Shown here piece by piece: positions 37,730 to 46,692 of a DNA stretch of 64,000 bases. The notes below the pieces were generated by a model, which was not told the DNA's origin, searched no databases, and worked only from the letters and a program-made list of their open reading frames with translations. The stretch comes from Cyclobacteriaceae bacterium (lineage in GTDB: Bacteria; Bacteroidota; Bacteroidia; Cytophagales; Cyclobacteriaceae), in the NCBI GenBank assembly GCA_019638355.1, contig JAHBTY010000006.1:186001-250000 (forward strand), given 5' to 3'. The first letter of the stretch is position 1; every line of letters starts with the position of its first letter. The position numbers were made by a program, and so were the translations under genes.

Positions 37730-38629
37730 TTACAATCTTTCTGCAATCCGCAGCTTTGCACTGCGGGCGCGTTTGTTTTCTTCAATTTCATTTTCCGAAG
37801 CTTCAATCGGCTTTCGGTTTATTGCTTGAAAAGGTTTGATCGGATTGCCATAGAAATCTTTCTCCAACGCTCCGAACACCTTTCCGGTGTTGATATAATT
37901 TTTCACCATTCTGTCTTCCAGCGAATGATAACTCATTACTACCAGCCTGCCCCCTGGTTTTAGCACTTCGCCACATTGGTGCAAAAAGTCTTCAAGTGCT
38001 TTCATCTCCGCATTTACTTCGATGCGCAGCGCCTGAAACACCTGGGCGAAATATTTGTGCTCCTTACCGCGGGGAGCGATGTCTTGCAAAGCATATTTTA
38101 ATTCGAGGGTAGTAGTTAACGGCTTTTGCGAACGCGCAATGGTTACTGCTTTGGCTGCGGTGCGGGCATTTTTCAACTCACCGTACATCCCAAAAATGCG
38201 ATGTAAATCTTCTTCACTGTATTCGTTGAGCAGCGTGGCGGCTGTTTGTTTACGGGTGCGATCCATGCGCATATCCAGCGGACCTTCAAACCGGGTAGAG
38301 AAACCTCGTTCCGGTGAATCGATCTGGTGCGATGAAATGCCCAGATCGGCCAGAATACCATCTACCTGAGTTACTCCATTCAACTTCAGGTACTGTTTCA
38401 TGTACCGAAAGTTTGTTTGACAAAATGTAAAAGAACGACTTTGAATATTTTCAGCCTGTTGCTTTGCATCATCATCCTGATCGAAGGCTATTAATTTTCC
38501 TTCTCTCAGATTTTCGAGGATAGCCAGACTGTGGCCGCCACCTCCAAATGTTACATCAACATAAACGCCATCGGGGTTGATGCTCAACGCCTCGATGCAT
38601 TCTGTTAGCATTACTGGTTTGTGGTACAT
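37730..38629 (-). CDS. rsmH: 16S rRNA (cytosine(1402)-N4)-methyltransferase
   Basis: RsmH (MraW) methylates N4 of C1402 in the 16S rRNA P-site region using SAM. The 299-residue protein has the SAM loop YVDVTFGGGGHSLAIL near residue 20 and the DGILADLGISSHQIDSPERGFS segment. The C-terminal ARSAKLRIAERL is typical of the family. It is the second gene of the dcw cluster, 152 bases after mraZ, a gap that contains hairpins. Confidence 0.96.
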   Translation of the reverse strand: MYHKPVMLTECIEALSINPDGVYVDVTFGGGGHSLAILENLREGKLIAFDQDDDAKQQAENIQSRSFTFCQTNFRYMKQYLKLNGVTQVDGILADLGISSHQIDSPERGFSTRFEGPLDMRMDRTRKQTAATLLNEYSEEDLHRIFGMYGELKNARTAAKAVTIARSQKPLTTTLELKYALQDIAPRGKEHKYFAQVFQALRIEVNAEMKALEDFLHQCGEVLKPGGRLVVMSYHSLEDRMVKNYINTGKVFGALEKDFYGNPIKPFQAINRKPIEASENEIEENKRARSAKLRIAERL

Positions 38630-38733
38630 AGCTTGTAATCTTCCGGCTATATGCTACAACACGCTTTTAAGTCTTTCAATGAACTTCATTTCTCTTTTTG
38701 TTTTAAAAAATGAAGCCTGATGCTTGCAGCTTG

Positions 38734-38779
38734 TATGGAGCCATATTCAAAGCGCTTACTTTGAAAGCTCATCTCCATA
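38734..38779 (-). other. nested stem-loop between mraZ and rsmH
   Basis: TATGGA (38734-38739) pairs with TCCATA (38774-38779), enclosing TTCAAAG / CTTTGAA (38746-38752, 38759-38765) with a 6-base loop. On the minus strand it starts two bases after the mraZ stop. A T-run (CATTTTTT) follows about 25 bases further on, near a short AAGC/GCTT stem. It may be an attenuator or processing site that lets mraZ be expressed apart from the rest of the cluster. Confidence 0.4.
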
Positions 38780-38781
38780 TG

Positions 38782-39231
38782 CTACTCGTTCAGATACTTC
38801 TCAGCCAGCTTCGACAATTCACTTGGGTCTTGGATGAGGTGCTTCTCATACACGGTGGGGTTCCAAACCTCAACTTTGCTGCCTGTGCCTACCAACATCG
38901 CTTCTTTGTCGACCTGGGCATAAGCCAGCATGTTCTTGGGGATAAGAAACCGGCCATTGTTGTCCAGTTCTATTGTTGTTACCCCACTCAAAAAGCTACG
39001 TTGCAAATCGCGATACTCTTTGTTGAACTCGCTGAGTCCGGAAATTTTTGAGAAGACCTTTTTAAACTCCACCATCGGGTAAATGATGAGGCATTGCTCA
39101 AAGCCACGCCTGATCACAAGCTCCTGTACCCCGCCTTCCGGCTCGGGTAACTGAGCTTTGATCCGCGCAGGCAGAACAATTCTGCCTTTGGCATCAAGCT
39201 TACACTCATATTCACTGGTGAAGAAAGTCAT
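38782..39231 (-). CDS. mraZ: MraZ transcriptional regulator
   Basis: MraZ is the AbrB-like DNA-binding protein that regulates the dcw cluster. The start at 39231 gives 149 residues beginning MTFFTSEYECKLDAKGR. A further in-frame ATG at 39291 lies inside the operator repeats and is rejected. Two AbrB-type repeats are visible, with signatures LDAKGRIVLPA and DNNGRFLIPK; MraZ proteins assemble as ring-shaped oligomers. It is the first gene of the cluster and probably autoregulates through the repeats at 39275-39307. Confidence 0.94.
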   Translation of the reverse strand: MTFFTSEYECKLDAKGRIVLPARIKAQLPEPEGGVQELVIRRGFEQCLIIYPMVEFKKVFSKISGLSEFNKEYRDLQRSFLSGVTTIELDNNGRFLIPKNMLAYAQVDKEAMLVGTGSKVEVWNPTVYEKHLIQDPSELSKLAEKYLNE

Positions 39232-39274
39232 GACTTGTAGTGGTTGTCTTTTTCTCCTAAGCAAACTTAAGTAA

Positions 39275-39307
39275 CTTTCAACCACTTTCAACCACTTTCA
39301 ACCACTT
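39275..39307 (-). promoter_or_regulatory. MraZ operator: three tandem GTGGTTGAAA repeats
   Basis: On the minus strand GTGGTTGAAA is repeated three times with exact 10-base periodicity, about 45 bases upstream of the mraZ start. MraZ proteins are known to bind tandem TGG-containing repeats with ~10-base spacing upstream of mraZ in other bacteria, so this is very probably the operator. Confidence 0.8.
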
Positions 39308-39323
39308 TTTTACATTTTTATTA

Positions 39324-39354
39324 CAAAATAGAGTGTAAACCAGTGCTGCTAAAA
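39324..39354 (-). promoter_or_regulatory. candidate dcw promoter
   Basis: On the minus strand TTTA is followed after about 19 bases by TATTTTG, close to the Bacteroidota consensus. The MraZ repeats lie just downstream, around the predicted transcription start, where a bound repressor could block initiation. Confidence 0.4.
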
Positions 39355-39408
39355 CTAGCCTATGGTTATAAAAATCAGTTATCTATCTGAATATCAGATG
39401 AAAACAAA

Positions 39409-39434
39409 AAAGCCCTTGCTTTCGCAAAGGCTTT
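39409..39434 (-). terminator. terminator of the M28 peptidase gene
   Basis: AAAGCC-TTGC and GCAA-GGCTTT form a stem with one mismatch and a 4-base loop. On the minus strand it is followed by TTTTTGTTTT. It separates this gene from the dcw promoter region. Confidence 0.85.
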
Positions 39435-39456
39435 GAGGCTTAAAAGGTGTTTTGGG

Positions 39457-41028
39457 TTAATCCAGCCCGCCTTTTCTTGTAGGCTTTCTGATTTCAGGCC
39501 ACTGACCAGGTTGGCCGGTGCGCGGATTGATTGGCAAAACGCTCTTTTCGCGCGATGTTTTGTTTGGATCTTCGCAGGCCTGATATACTAAGATGGCCGT
39601 AAGGATGGCGTTAGTACGTACATCATCAAACACAATCTTATCGTACGTATCCAGGTTGGTATGCCATGTAAAGGTTCCATAATCCCAACTTAAGGAACTA
39701 AGGGAGAAGCCTGGGGCTCCAGCCGCTACAAACGAAGCGAAGTCGGAACCTCCACCGCCTGGTGCACCCGGAAAGCGGGTTTCCAATCCTTGTTTGTAGG
39801 CATTCGGAACTTTGCTTAACCATCGGGTTATATAATCGTACGCATGAAGAAAGCCTTGACCGGTAATATTGACGACACGACCTGTACCATTATCCTGATT
39901 GAAGAGTGCCTGCAGATTATCCACAATTTCTGGATGATCTTCTACAAATGCCCGCGAACCGTTCAGGCCTTGTTCTTCGCTACCCCAATGCCCAACTAAA
40001 ATTGTACGCTTAGGGTTTGGATAAACTTTCTTAAGAATGCGCATGGCTTCCATCATCACCAATGTACCTGTTCCATTATCGGTAGCACCGGTGCCACCAT
40101 CCCACGAATCGAAGTGTGCTGAAAGCATGACATATTCATTAGGCTTTTCAGAGCCTTTTATTTCAGCAACAGTATTAAATGTGGGTACTATACCTGTTTC
40201 TTTTGAATCGGCACGCACACTTATCTTCGGAGCTTTGCCGGATTCGGCCAGGCGATATAACAGGCCATAGTCTTCCAGCATTAAATCGATGGTTGGAACT
40301 TTTTTGGTGCGGGCTCCAAAAATTTTATTTGCACCAGACCAACGCGACCAATAACACATTACAATACCGGCTGCCCCGGCATTTTCTAATACAATAGGTA
40401 AGTTGGCGTTTGTCTTTCCGGTTTTGCGAATGCGATCGTTCCAGGCTTCGGTAAGCGCTGTTCTTTCCTGTTTCATTTTTTCGATTGATTCCTTGGTACC
40501 GTGTTTCTCCCAATTATCATCGGCCCTACCGGTAGGTTGATTCATGGAGATCATTACAAACTTGCCTTTTACACTGGGCAACCAATTTTTAAATGCAATT
40601 GAATCGGTAACATCAGGAATAATCACTACGTCTCCGGTAACGGTTTTACCTTTTGTATTCGGGCTCCATGCCAATTGCTGTCCTGCTAATGATTTTGTCC
40701 AGGGGGCAACCATATCAATGTGCGTAATACCGCGCTCCCAACCACGCCACTCACCCCATTTTTCATTGCGGGCAGTTATTCCCCAGGTAGTGTATTTCGC
40801 AACAGCCCAATCGTGTGCTTGTTGCATTTTAGGTGAGCCCACCAAACGTGGCCCTATTCCATCCATCAACTCATGCCCGAGTTTTTCAAGTTGTGAATTT
40901 TCAGTGGCTTCTTTAATAATGGCATCTACAATCGGATCTTTGGGGGCTTCCGGTTGCTGACCGAAAGGTTGTGCAAAGGCTATGCTTACTACCAGCAGCA
41001 TAACCCCTAATGCAAGTATTCTTTTCAT
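39457..41028 (-). CDS. secreted M28-family zinc peptidase
   Basis: The 523-residue protein has a signal peptide (MKRILALGVMLLVVSIAFAQ), so it acts in the periplasm or outside. Zinc-site residues of M28 are visible: SAHFDSWDGGTGATDNGTG (His and Asp), WGSEEQG (Glu-Glu), LFNQDNGTG (Asp) and TWHTNLDTYD (His). A PA-like insert lies between residues ~120 and 290 and includes ENAGAAGIVMCYW. It is probably an aminopeptidase or carboxypeptidase; which one cannot be read from sequence. The gene is monocistronic with its own terminator. Confidence 0.88.
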   Translation of the reverse strand: MKRILALGVMLLVVSIAFAQPFGQQPEAPKDPIVDAIIKEATENSQLEKLGHELMDGIGPRLVGSPKMQQAHDWAVAKYTTWGITARNEKWGEWRGWERGITHIDMVAPWTKSLAGQQLAWSPNTKGKTVTGDVVIIPDVTDSIAFKNWLPSVKGKFVMISMNQPTGRADDNWEKHGTKESIEKMKQERTALTEAWNDRIRKTGKTNANLPIVLENAGAAGIVMCYWSRWSGANKIFGARTKKVPTIDLMLEDYGLLYRLAESGKAPKISVRADSKETGIVPTFNTVAEIKGSEKPNEYVMLSAHFDSWDGGTGATDNGTGTLVMMEAMRILKKVYPNPKRTILVGHWGSEEQGLNGSRAFVEDHPEIVDNLQALFNQDNGTGRVVNITGQGFLHAYDYITRWLSKVPNAYKQGLETRFPGAPGGGGSDFASFVAAGAPGFSLSSLSWDYGTFTWHTNLDTYDKIVFDDVRTNAILTAILVYQACEDPNKTSREKSVLPINPRTGQPGQWPEIRKPTRKGGLD

Positions 41029-41139
41029 GTTATTGAATTTGTTTTAAGTGCGGAAAAGTACAGGTTTCTGGTTCAATTGCCAGAGTAACAAAGGTGCTGT
41101 GGTTAATTTGTTTTTTGAAAGGCGAACCTGGCCAGCCTT

Positions 41140-42249
41140 TTAAAGATACTGTGTTAATACCTCCTCAGTATGTTCACCAAAATGTGGTGGTGGTAAAAGA
41201 TTTAAGGGTTGATTTGATCCTACAAAATTCCGAACCCCCCGCAATGCTTTGCTTTCAATTAAAATTTTTTGCGCTTCTTTCATTGCAAATACATCAGGCA
41301 CGGATTGAATTATACCTGCCGGAATTTTCTTTGCATGAATCTGTTTCATGAGAGTATCCGCATCGAATTTTACAATTGCATTGGCAAGTAACTCCTGCAA
41401 AACGTTTCTGTTTATTACACGATTTTGATTGGTTCTAAACCGATCATCACTGGCAATATGCAATCCCAATACATTCATCAAATCTGAAAACTGCCTTTCG
41501 GAACCAATGGCTACTAACACACGCTTGCCATCGCTGGTAAGAAACGATTCGCCATAAGGTGCAATGTTGGGATGTGCCGAGCCTTGTCTTTTAGGTTGTT
41601 GATGCGCCACCAACCAATTGCTGGCTTGATTTGCCAATGATGAAATTGCTGCTTCAATCAACGATACCTCTACAAAACTCCCGGCCCCTGTTCGTTCTTT
41701 TTTTAACAGCGCAATTAATAATGCTTCTTTTAAATGATGTGCAGCCAAAACATCAATTAATGCTACGGGCATTTTGGTGGGTGGTCCTTCTGGTAAACCA
41801 TTCAAATCCATAAAACCACTTTCGGCTTGTATCACAGCATCGTAACCCACCCGATCATTATCGGAACCATAACCGGTTATCTGGCCATAAATCAATTGCT
41901 TGTTATAATCTGACAATTGCTGGTATGCAACACCCAGTTTTTCGGCATCGCCAGGTTTATAACTGGCAATTATAATATCGGTTTGTTGTGCCAGCTTTTG
42001 AACTGCTGATTTTCCCCATGTTGTATTTAAATCAATCGCAACCGATTTCTTACCCCAGTTTACCGAACAGAAGTAAGCAGATCGATCATCGGTGGTTTCA
42101 TTCTTTCCACGCCAGGTGCGGGTTATGTCACCTCCTGTTTTCAGGTTTTCAACTTTTATTACCTCGGCCCCCAATTCGGCAAAAAACTGCCCTACACTAG
42201 GGCCAGCCAGTACCGAAGCCAGTTCAAGCACTTTTAAACCTTGAAACAT
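41140..42249 (-). CDS. CaiB/BaiF-family (class III) CoA-transferase
   Basis: This 369-residue cytosolic enzyme matches class III CoA transferases, interlocked dimers that move CoA between carboxylic acids through an Asp-anchored intermediate. Visible features are the N-terminal GLKVLELASVLAGPSVGQFF, the AEVIKVE segment, SVNWGKKSVAIDL and the presumed catalytic-Asp region MPVALIDVLAAHH. The substrate is unknown, and no adjacent acyl-CoA enzyme helps. It is divergent from the TlpA-like gene. Confidence 0.9.
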   Translation of the reverse strand: MFQGLKVLELASVLAGPSVGQFFAELGAEVIKVENLKTGGDITRTWRGKNETTDDRSAYFCSVNWGKKSVAIDLNTTWGKSAVQKLAQQTDIIIASYKPGDAEKLGVAYQQLSDYNKQLIYGQITGYGSDNDRVGYDAVIQAESGFMDLNGLPEGPPTKMPVALIDVLAAHHLKEALLIALLKKERTGAGSFVEVSLIEAAISSLANQASNWLVAHQQPKRQGSAHPNIAPYGESFLTSDGKRVLVAIGSERQFSDLMNVLGLHIASDDRFRTNQNRVINRNVLQELLANAIVKFDADTLMKQIHAKKIPAGIIQSVPDVFAMKEAQKILIESKALRGVRNFVGSNQPLNLLPPPHFGEHTEEVLTQYL

Positions 42250-42325
42250 ATAACTATGCGAAATAAAACCTGAGCGAAAATAGAATCATTTGTCGCATTT
42301 TTGTGTTTTGATCTAACAAATAACT

Positions 42326-43543
42326 ATGCGATTTTCCGTTTTACTTCTGCTTGCATTGCTGGTATGCGCCTGTACCCAAAAGTCAACACAACTTCAAACT
42401 GGCATTTGGCGGGGTGTACTCGAAATTCAAGGTCAGCAACTACCATTCAATTTTGAGGTTACAACCGATGCAGCCGGTGGTCAGGATGTAATTCTTCACA
42501 ATGCTGATGAGCGGCTTACGCTTGATGAAGTAACTTTTGAAGGTGATTCCGTGAATATGGTGTTGCACGTTTTTGATGCTTACTTGCGAGGTGTTGTTAA
42601 AGGCGATAGCTTAGTTGGTTTGTTTAACCTGAATTACGATCCTGCTTACAAAGTTCCATTCAAGGCAAAGCTTGGCCAGGACTTTCGGTTTTTAACGCCC
42701 GAAAAAAATCAGGTTACCAAAAACTTTACTGGTAAATATGAAGTACAATTTTTTAACGCAAAGGATACTTCACGTGCCATTGCATTGATTAAACAGGATG
42801 GAGAAAAAGCCACGGGATCCTTTCTTACCAGTACAGGCGATTATCGATACCTGGAAGGAACCGTTATAAACGATACCTTGCATTTAAGCGCCTTTGATGG
42901 TAATCATCTTTACCTGTTTGAAATTACACAACCTAACGATACCACATTAGCGGGTGGGCATTGGCTGGGTAAAGCCCGGTTCAGAACATGGGCCGGTAAA
43001 AAAAATGAAAAGGCAACTTTACCCGATGCAGAATCATTAACGTACCTGAAAACGGGTTACGATAAAATTGAATTCAGCTTTCCTGATTTGAATGGTAATA
43101 CTGTTACATTAAATGATGAACGCTTTAAAAATAAAGTAGTGATTTTACAGCTGTCGGGTACATGGTGCCCCAACTGTATGGATGAAACAAAATTTCTTGC
43201 ACCCTGGTACGATGCCAATAAAAATCGGGGTGTAGAAATTATCGGGTTGGCCTATGAACGTAAACCTGATTTTGCCTACGCAAGCGAACGTGTAAAAAAA
43301 ATGAAGGCAAAATTTGGAGTTAATTATGAATACCTGATTGCAGGCGTAAACGACAATGCCAAAGCAGCTGAAACATTACCCATGCTGAATAAAGTAGTGG
43401 CATTTCCAACTACGATCTTCATTGGTAAAGATGGAAAAGTAAAACACATTCACACGGGTTTTGATGGCCCTGGAACAGGTATTTATTACGAACAATTTAA
43501 AGAACGATTCAATTCTATAGTGAATGAACTTCTGAGTGAGTAA
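42326..43543 (+). CDS. TlpA-like thioredoxin-domain lipoprotein
   Basis: The 405-residue protein has a lipoprotein signal with the acylated Cys at C16 (LLVCAC) and so is a membrane-anchored periplasmic protein. The first ~240 residues are a beta-rich domain of repeated strands. A TlpA/ResA-like thioredoxin domain follows, with redox motif WCPNC at residues 280-284 and a cis-proline segment VAFPTTIF. It probably reduces or isomerises disulfides in exported proteins, or serves cytochrome maturation. The exact client is not visible. mnmA follows 54 bases downstream. Confidence 0.88.
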   Translation: MRFSVLLLLALLVCACTQKSTQLQTGIWRGVLEIQGQQLPFNFEVTTDAAGGQDVILHNADERLTLDEVTFEGDSVNMVLHVFDAYLRGVVKGDSLVGLFNLNYDPAYKVPFKAKLGQDFRFLTPEKNQVTKNFTGKYEVQFFNAKDTSRAIALIKQDGEKATGSFLTSTGDYRYLEGTVINDTLHLSAFDGNHLYLFEITQPNDTTLAGGHWLGKARFRTWAGKKNEKATLPDAESLTYLKTGYDKIEFSFPDLNGNTVTLNDERFKNKVVILQLSGTWCPNCMDETKFLAPWYDANKNRGVEIIGLAYERKPDFAYASERVKKMKAKFGVNYEYLIAGVNDNAKAAETLPMLNKVVAFPTTIFIGKDGKVKHIHTGFDGPGTGIYYEQFKERFNSIVNELLSE

Positions 43544-43545
43544 TT

Positions 43546-43577
43546 AATTCAAGATCAAAAATTTTAAATCTTGAATT
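43546..43577. repeat. inverted repeat in the TlpA-mnmA gap
   Basis: AATTCAAGAT (43546-43555) pairs perfectly with ATCTTGAATT (43568-43577) across a 12-base AT-rich loop. It resembles the longer hairpin at 61367-61411. It could end the upstream transcript or affect mnmA, but lacks a clear U-tract. Confidence 0.5.
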
Positions 43578-43597
43578 CGAAATTTTGAATCTGGTTT

Positions 43598-44770
43598 ATG
43601 AAACGAGTTGTAGTAGGTTTATCAGGAGGTGTTGATTCAAGCGTAGCTGCGTATCTGTTAAAAGAACAAGGCTATGAAGTGATTGGCATGTTCATGAAAA
43701 ACTGGCATGACGATTCGGTTACCATCAGTAACGAGTGCCCGTGGCTTGACGATAGCAACGATGCCATGATTGTAGCACAACATCTCGGCATTCCGTTTCA
43801 AGCAATTGATTTAAGTAAGGAGTATAAAGAACGGATTGTTGATTACATGTTTGCCGAATACAAAGCCGGCCGCACACCTAATCCCGATGTATTATGCAAT
43901 CGCGAAATTAAGTTCGATGTATTTTTGAATGCAGCTTTAAAGTTAGGTGCTGATTACGTAGCCACCGGCCATTATTGTCGCAGAGGTGAAGTAGTAAAGG
44001 ATGGTAAAACGCAATATCAATTACTGGCCGGTAAAGATCCCAATAAAGATCAAAGCTATTTTCTATGTCAGCTTACACAAGCCCAACTTTCGAAGGCATT
44101 GTTTCCTATTGGTGAGTTATTAAAACCCGAAGTACGCGCTATTGCCAAACAAGCAAATCTGGCTACAGCCGAAAAGAAAGACTCGCAAGGGTTATGCTTT
44201 GTGGGTAAAGTACACTTGCCCGATTTTTTGCAGCAACGCCTGGAACCAAAAAAAGGAAAAGTAATTGAAGTGCCGTTTGATTCAACTGCCTTTAAAAATG
44301 GTTTCGAACAAAACGATTTAAAGAATATCACAAAACCTTATGCATTTGAACCTGCATTGGGCGAAGTGGTAGGTGAACATAATGGTGCACACTTCTACAC
44401 CATTGGCCAACGCAGAGGGTTAAACATTGGTGGTTATGAAAAACCATTGTTTGTAATTGGCACCGATACCGATAAAAATATCATCTACACCGGCAGTGGC
44501 GATAATCATCCAGGTTTGTATCGCAAGGGTTTATTTGTTCCACCAGCCGATGAACATTGGATTCGCGAAGACCTGAAGGTAAAGATTGGCGGATCAAAAG
44601 AATACATGGCCCGCATCCGGTATCGCCAGTCATTAGAACCATGTACGCTTTTTAAAAGAGAAGATGGTTTGTATATTATTTTTGATAAGCCACAACGCGG
44701 AGTAACACCGGGTCAGTTTGTGGCGTGGTATGAAAATGAGGAGTTGATTGGTTCGGGTGTGATTAGCTGA
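43598..44770 (+). CDS. mnmA: tRNA-specific 2-thiouridylase
   Basis: MnmA makes the s2U modification at wobble U34 of tRNAs for Lys, Glu and Gln. The 390-residue protein has the PP-loop [15 protein letters not shown] near the N terminus, the nucleophilic Cys in [11 protein letters not shown] and the second catalytic Cys in [10 protein letters not shown]. The TIGQRRGL motif is also present. Length is slightly above E. coli MnmA. Its stop directly abuts the stop of the convergent DUF502 gene with no intervening base, so there is no terminator between them. Confidence 0.96.
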   Translation: MKRVVVGLSGGVDSSVAAYLLKEQGYEVIGMFMKNWHDDSVTISNECPWLDDSNDAMIVAQHLGIPFQAIDLSKEYKERIVDYMFAEYKAGRTPNPDVLCNREIKFDVFLNAALKLGADYVATGHYCRRGEVVKDGKTQYQLLAGKDPNKDQSYFLCQLTQAQLSKALFPIGELLKPEVRAIAKQANLATAEKKDSQGLCFVGKVHLPDFLQQRLEPKKGKVIEVPFDSTAFKNGFEQNDLKNITKPYAFEPALGEVVGEHNGAHFYTIGQRRGLNIGGYEKPLFVIGTDTDKNIIYTGSGDNHPGLYRKGLFVPPADEHWIREDLKVKIGGSKEYMARIRYRQSLEPCTLFKREDGLYIIFDKPQRGVTPGQFVAWYENEELIGSGVIS

Positions 44771-45334
44771 TCATGATTCCTTAAATCCTGAAATTCCACC
44801 CGATACAATAAACTTCATGGCCACAGGCCCCGAGATATTCAAGGGCTTGATGCTTGCCTTTGGAACCAGAACGTGATTTCCGGAAAAAGCATACGAATGC
44901 GGAAAGTAAACCGCCACCATGTCGGTTAATCCCAATTCGGTAAGATCTTCCTGAGTAACAAATCCAATTTGATGTAGGGTATTCTCTTTATTGATGGTAA
45001 CCAATACGGGTTTATCGAACTTGCGTTTGTCACCAACAAAGGCACCAATCAAATCCTTAATTGATGAATAGATGAGTTTTACAAAGGGGATTCTATTAAT
45101 TAAATGATCTAACCAATCGGTGAAGGTATCTACTGCAAACGTGGAAGTAAAGTATCCGAAGAGTGTAATGGCACCGAAAATTATCAGGAAGCCTAATCCG
45201 GGGTAAGGCAATTGCAGCAAACCATCCAGTTGCGCAAACGACCAGAAAACAAAATAGCCCGTTGCCAGCAACGGCACTATAAATACCATTCCGCTAAAAA
45301 AATAGCGCGCAATTTTCCGCAGGTTATTCTTCAT
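44771..45334 (-). CDS. DUF502-family membrane protein
   Basis: This 187-residue protein has two hydrophobic segments near the N terminus (about residues 13-30 and 45-65) and a hydrophilic remainder. Conserved DUF502 features include IPFVKLIYSSIKDLIGAF in the middle, and YFPHSYAFSGNHVLVPK and GPVAMKFIVSGG near the C terminus. Function is unknown. The gene starts only 15 bases after the nqr terminator, so it depends on a promoter inside that stretch or on read-through. Confidence 0.85.
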   Translation of the reverse strand: MKNNLRKIARYFFSGMVFIVPLLATGYFVFWSFAQLDGLLQLPYPGLGFLIIFGAITLFGYFTSTFAVDTFTDWLDHLINRIPFVKLIYSSIKDLIGAFVGDKRKFDKPVLVTINKENTLHQIGFVTQEDLTELGLTDMVAVYFPHSYAFSGNHVLVPKASIKPLNISGPVAMKFIVSGGISGFKES

Positions 45335-45351
45335 GGTTACAAAAGTAAAAA

Positions 45352-45374
45352 GGCCCCCGATTGATTCGGAGGCC
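45352..45374 (-). terminator. terminator of nqrABCDE
   Basis: GGCC (45352-45355), CCGA (45357-45360), then TCGG (45366-45369) and GGCC (45371-45374) form a stem with one mismatch and a 5-base loop. On the minus strand it is followed by TTTTTAC. It lies about 30 bases beyond the nqrE stop. Confidence 0.75.
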
Positions 45375-45401
45375 CTGGTGTTTTCATTTTATGAATATGT
45401 A

Positions 45402-46016
45402 TTATATCGAAAAACCTAAAAAGCTGAGGAAACCCAACGACATCAGGCCTACCAAAATAAATGTAATGCCCAAACCTCTTAAGGGGCCGGGCACGTTTGA
45501 ATATTTCATTTTCTCGCGCACACCGGCCAATGCTACAATGGCCAACAACCAACCAATACCCGAACCTAATCCATATACTGTTGCTTCACCCAGGTTATAC
45601 GGCCGACCAACCATAAAGAGCGACCCACCCAGAATGGCACAGTTAACCGCTATCAAGGGCAAGAAAATACCCAATGATCCATAAAGAGCTGGTGAAAATT
45701 TTTCAACTGCCATTTCGGTTAGTTGTACCATAGCGGCAATAACAGCTATGAATACTATAAACTGAAGGAATGATAAATCAACGGATGCAAAATCGGCACT
45801 TACCCAAGTAAGCGCTCCCTGATTTAAAATATAGTTTTGGATTAACCAGTTAATGGGAATGGTTACTCCCAGCACAAATACTACTGCAAGCCCCAATCCA
45901 AAAGCTGTTTTTACTTTTTTAGAAACAGCCAAATAAGAACACATGCCCAAGAAGTAGGCAAAGATCATATTATCTACAAAAATAGACCGAATGCCAATGC
46001 TAACCAGATTTTCCAT
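45402..46016 (-). CDS. nqrE: Na+-translocating NADH:quinone reductase subunit E
   Basis: NqrE is an integral-membrane subunit of Na+-NQR, which oxidises NADH, reduces quinone and pumps Na+. The 204-residue protein has about six hydrophobic helices and the Cys residues (C26 in [12 protein letters not shown], and another in VNCAILGGS) that share an iron centre with NqrD. It is the last nqr gene here; nqrF, which normally follows, is not present. A terminator follows instead. Confidence 0.95.
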   Translation of the reverse strand: MENLVSIGIRSIFVDNMIFAYFLGMCSYLAVSKKVKTAFGLGLAVVFVLGVTIPINWLIQNYILNQGALTWVSADFASVDLSFLQFIVFIAVIAAMVQLTEMAVEKFSPALYGSLGIFLPLIAVNCAILGGSLFMVGRPYNLGEATVYGLGSGIGWLLAIVALAGVREKMKYSNVPGPLRGLGITFILVGLMSLGFLSFLGFSI

Positions 46017-46029
46017 ACGCTTCGTGAAA

Positions 46030-46692
46030 TTAGTGTGTTTCTCTGTGTCCGTTTATTGATCGTTGTACCCAAATTACGATACCTACAATTACGCAGGCAC
46101 CTGCAGGCAATAACATTAAACCATTGCCCGTGTAGTGTAAGCCCATCGCTTCAAAAACCTTAAAACCAAAAATGGATCCTCCACCTAACAATTCTCTGAA
46201 AAAACCTACTATCAACAGGATTAAACCATAGCCTAATCCGTTTCCAATTCCATCCAATAACGAGGGGCCTGGTTTGTTACCCATTGCAAATGCTTCCAAC
46301 CGGCCCATAACAATACAGTTGGTAATAATCAATCCTACAAATACAGATAGCTGTTTCCACACATCATATACATAGGCTTTTAGTAATTGATCTACCATAA
46401 TAACCCAGGTAGCCACTACGGCTAATTGCACGATAATTCGAATGCGACTGGGTATGGTATTTCGCATAATCGAAATGATTACGTTTGAACTGGCCGTAAC
46501 TACCATCAGCGCCACCGACATAACCAATGCCGGTTTCATTTGTGTAGTAACTGCAAGTGCAGAACAAACACCCAATACCTGCACGGTAATCGGGTTATCG
46601 ATATCCAACGGGTTACTGATTAATTTTCGGTTCTTTTTTGAAAAAAGTGGTTCCGATTTTTTTTCAACAACTTCTGCTACGGCTGCACTCAT
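46030..46692 (-). CDS. nqrD: Na+-translocating NADH:quinone reductase subunit D
   Basis: The 220-residue membrane protein has about six helices, and is paired with NqrE by internal-symmetry homology. Cysteine motifs LGVCSALAV and [12 protein letters not shown] resemble those in NqrE and are the proposed ligands for the shared membrane Fe-S centre. The N-terminal ~25 residues are hydrophilic. It sits between nqrC (four-base overlap) and nqrE (13-base gap) as in canonical nqr operons. Confidence 0.95.
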   Translation of the reverse strand: MSAAVAEVVEKKSEPLFSKKNRKLISNPLDIDNPITVQVLGVCSALAVTTQMKPALVMSVALMVVTASSNVIISIMRNTIPSRIRIIVQLAVVATWVIMVDQLLKAYVYDVWKQLSVFVGLIITNCIVMGRLEAFAMGNKPGPSLLDGIGNGLGYGLILLIVGFFRELLGGGSIFGFKVFEAMGLHYTGNGLMLLPAGACVIVGIVIWVQRSINGHRETH

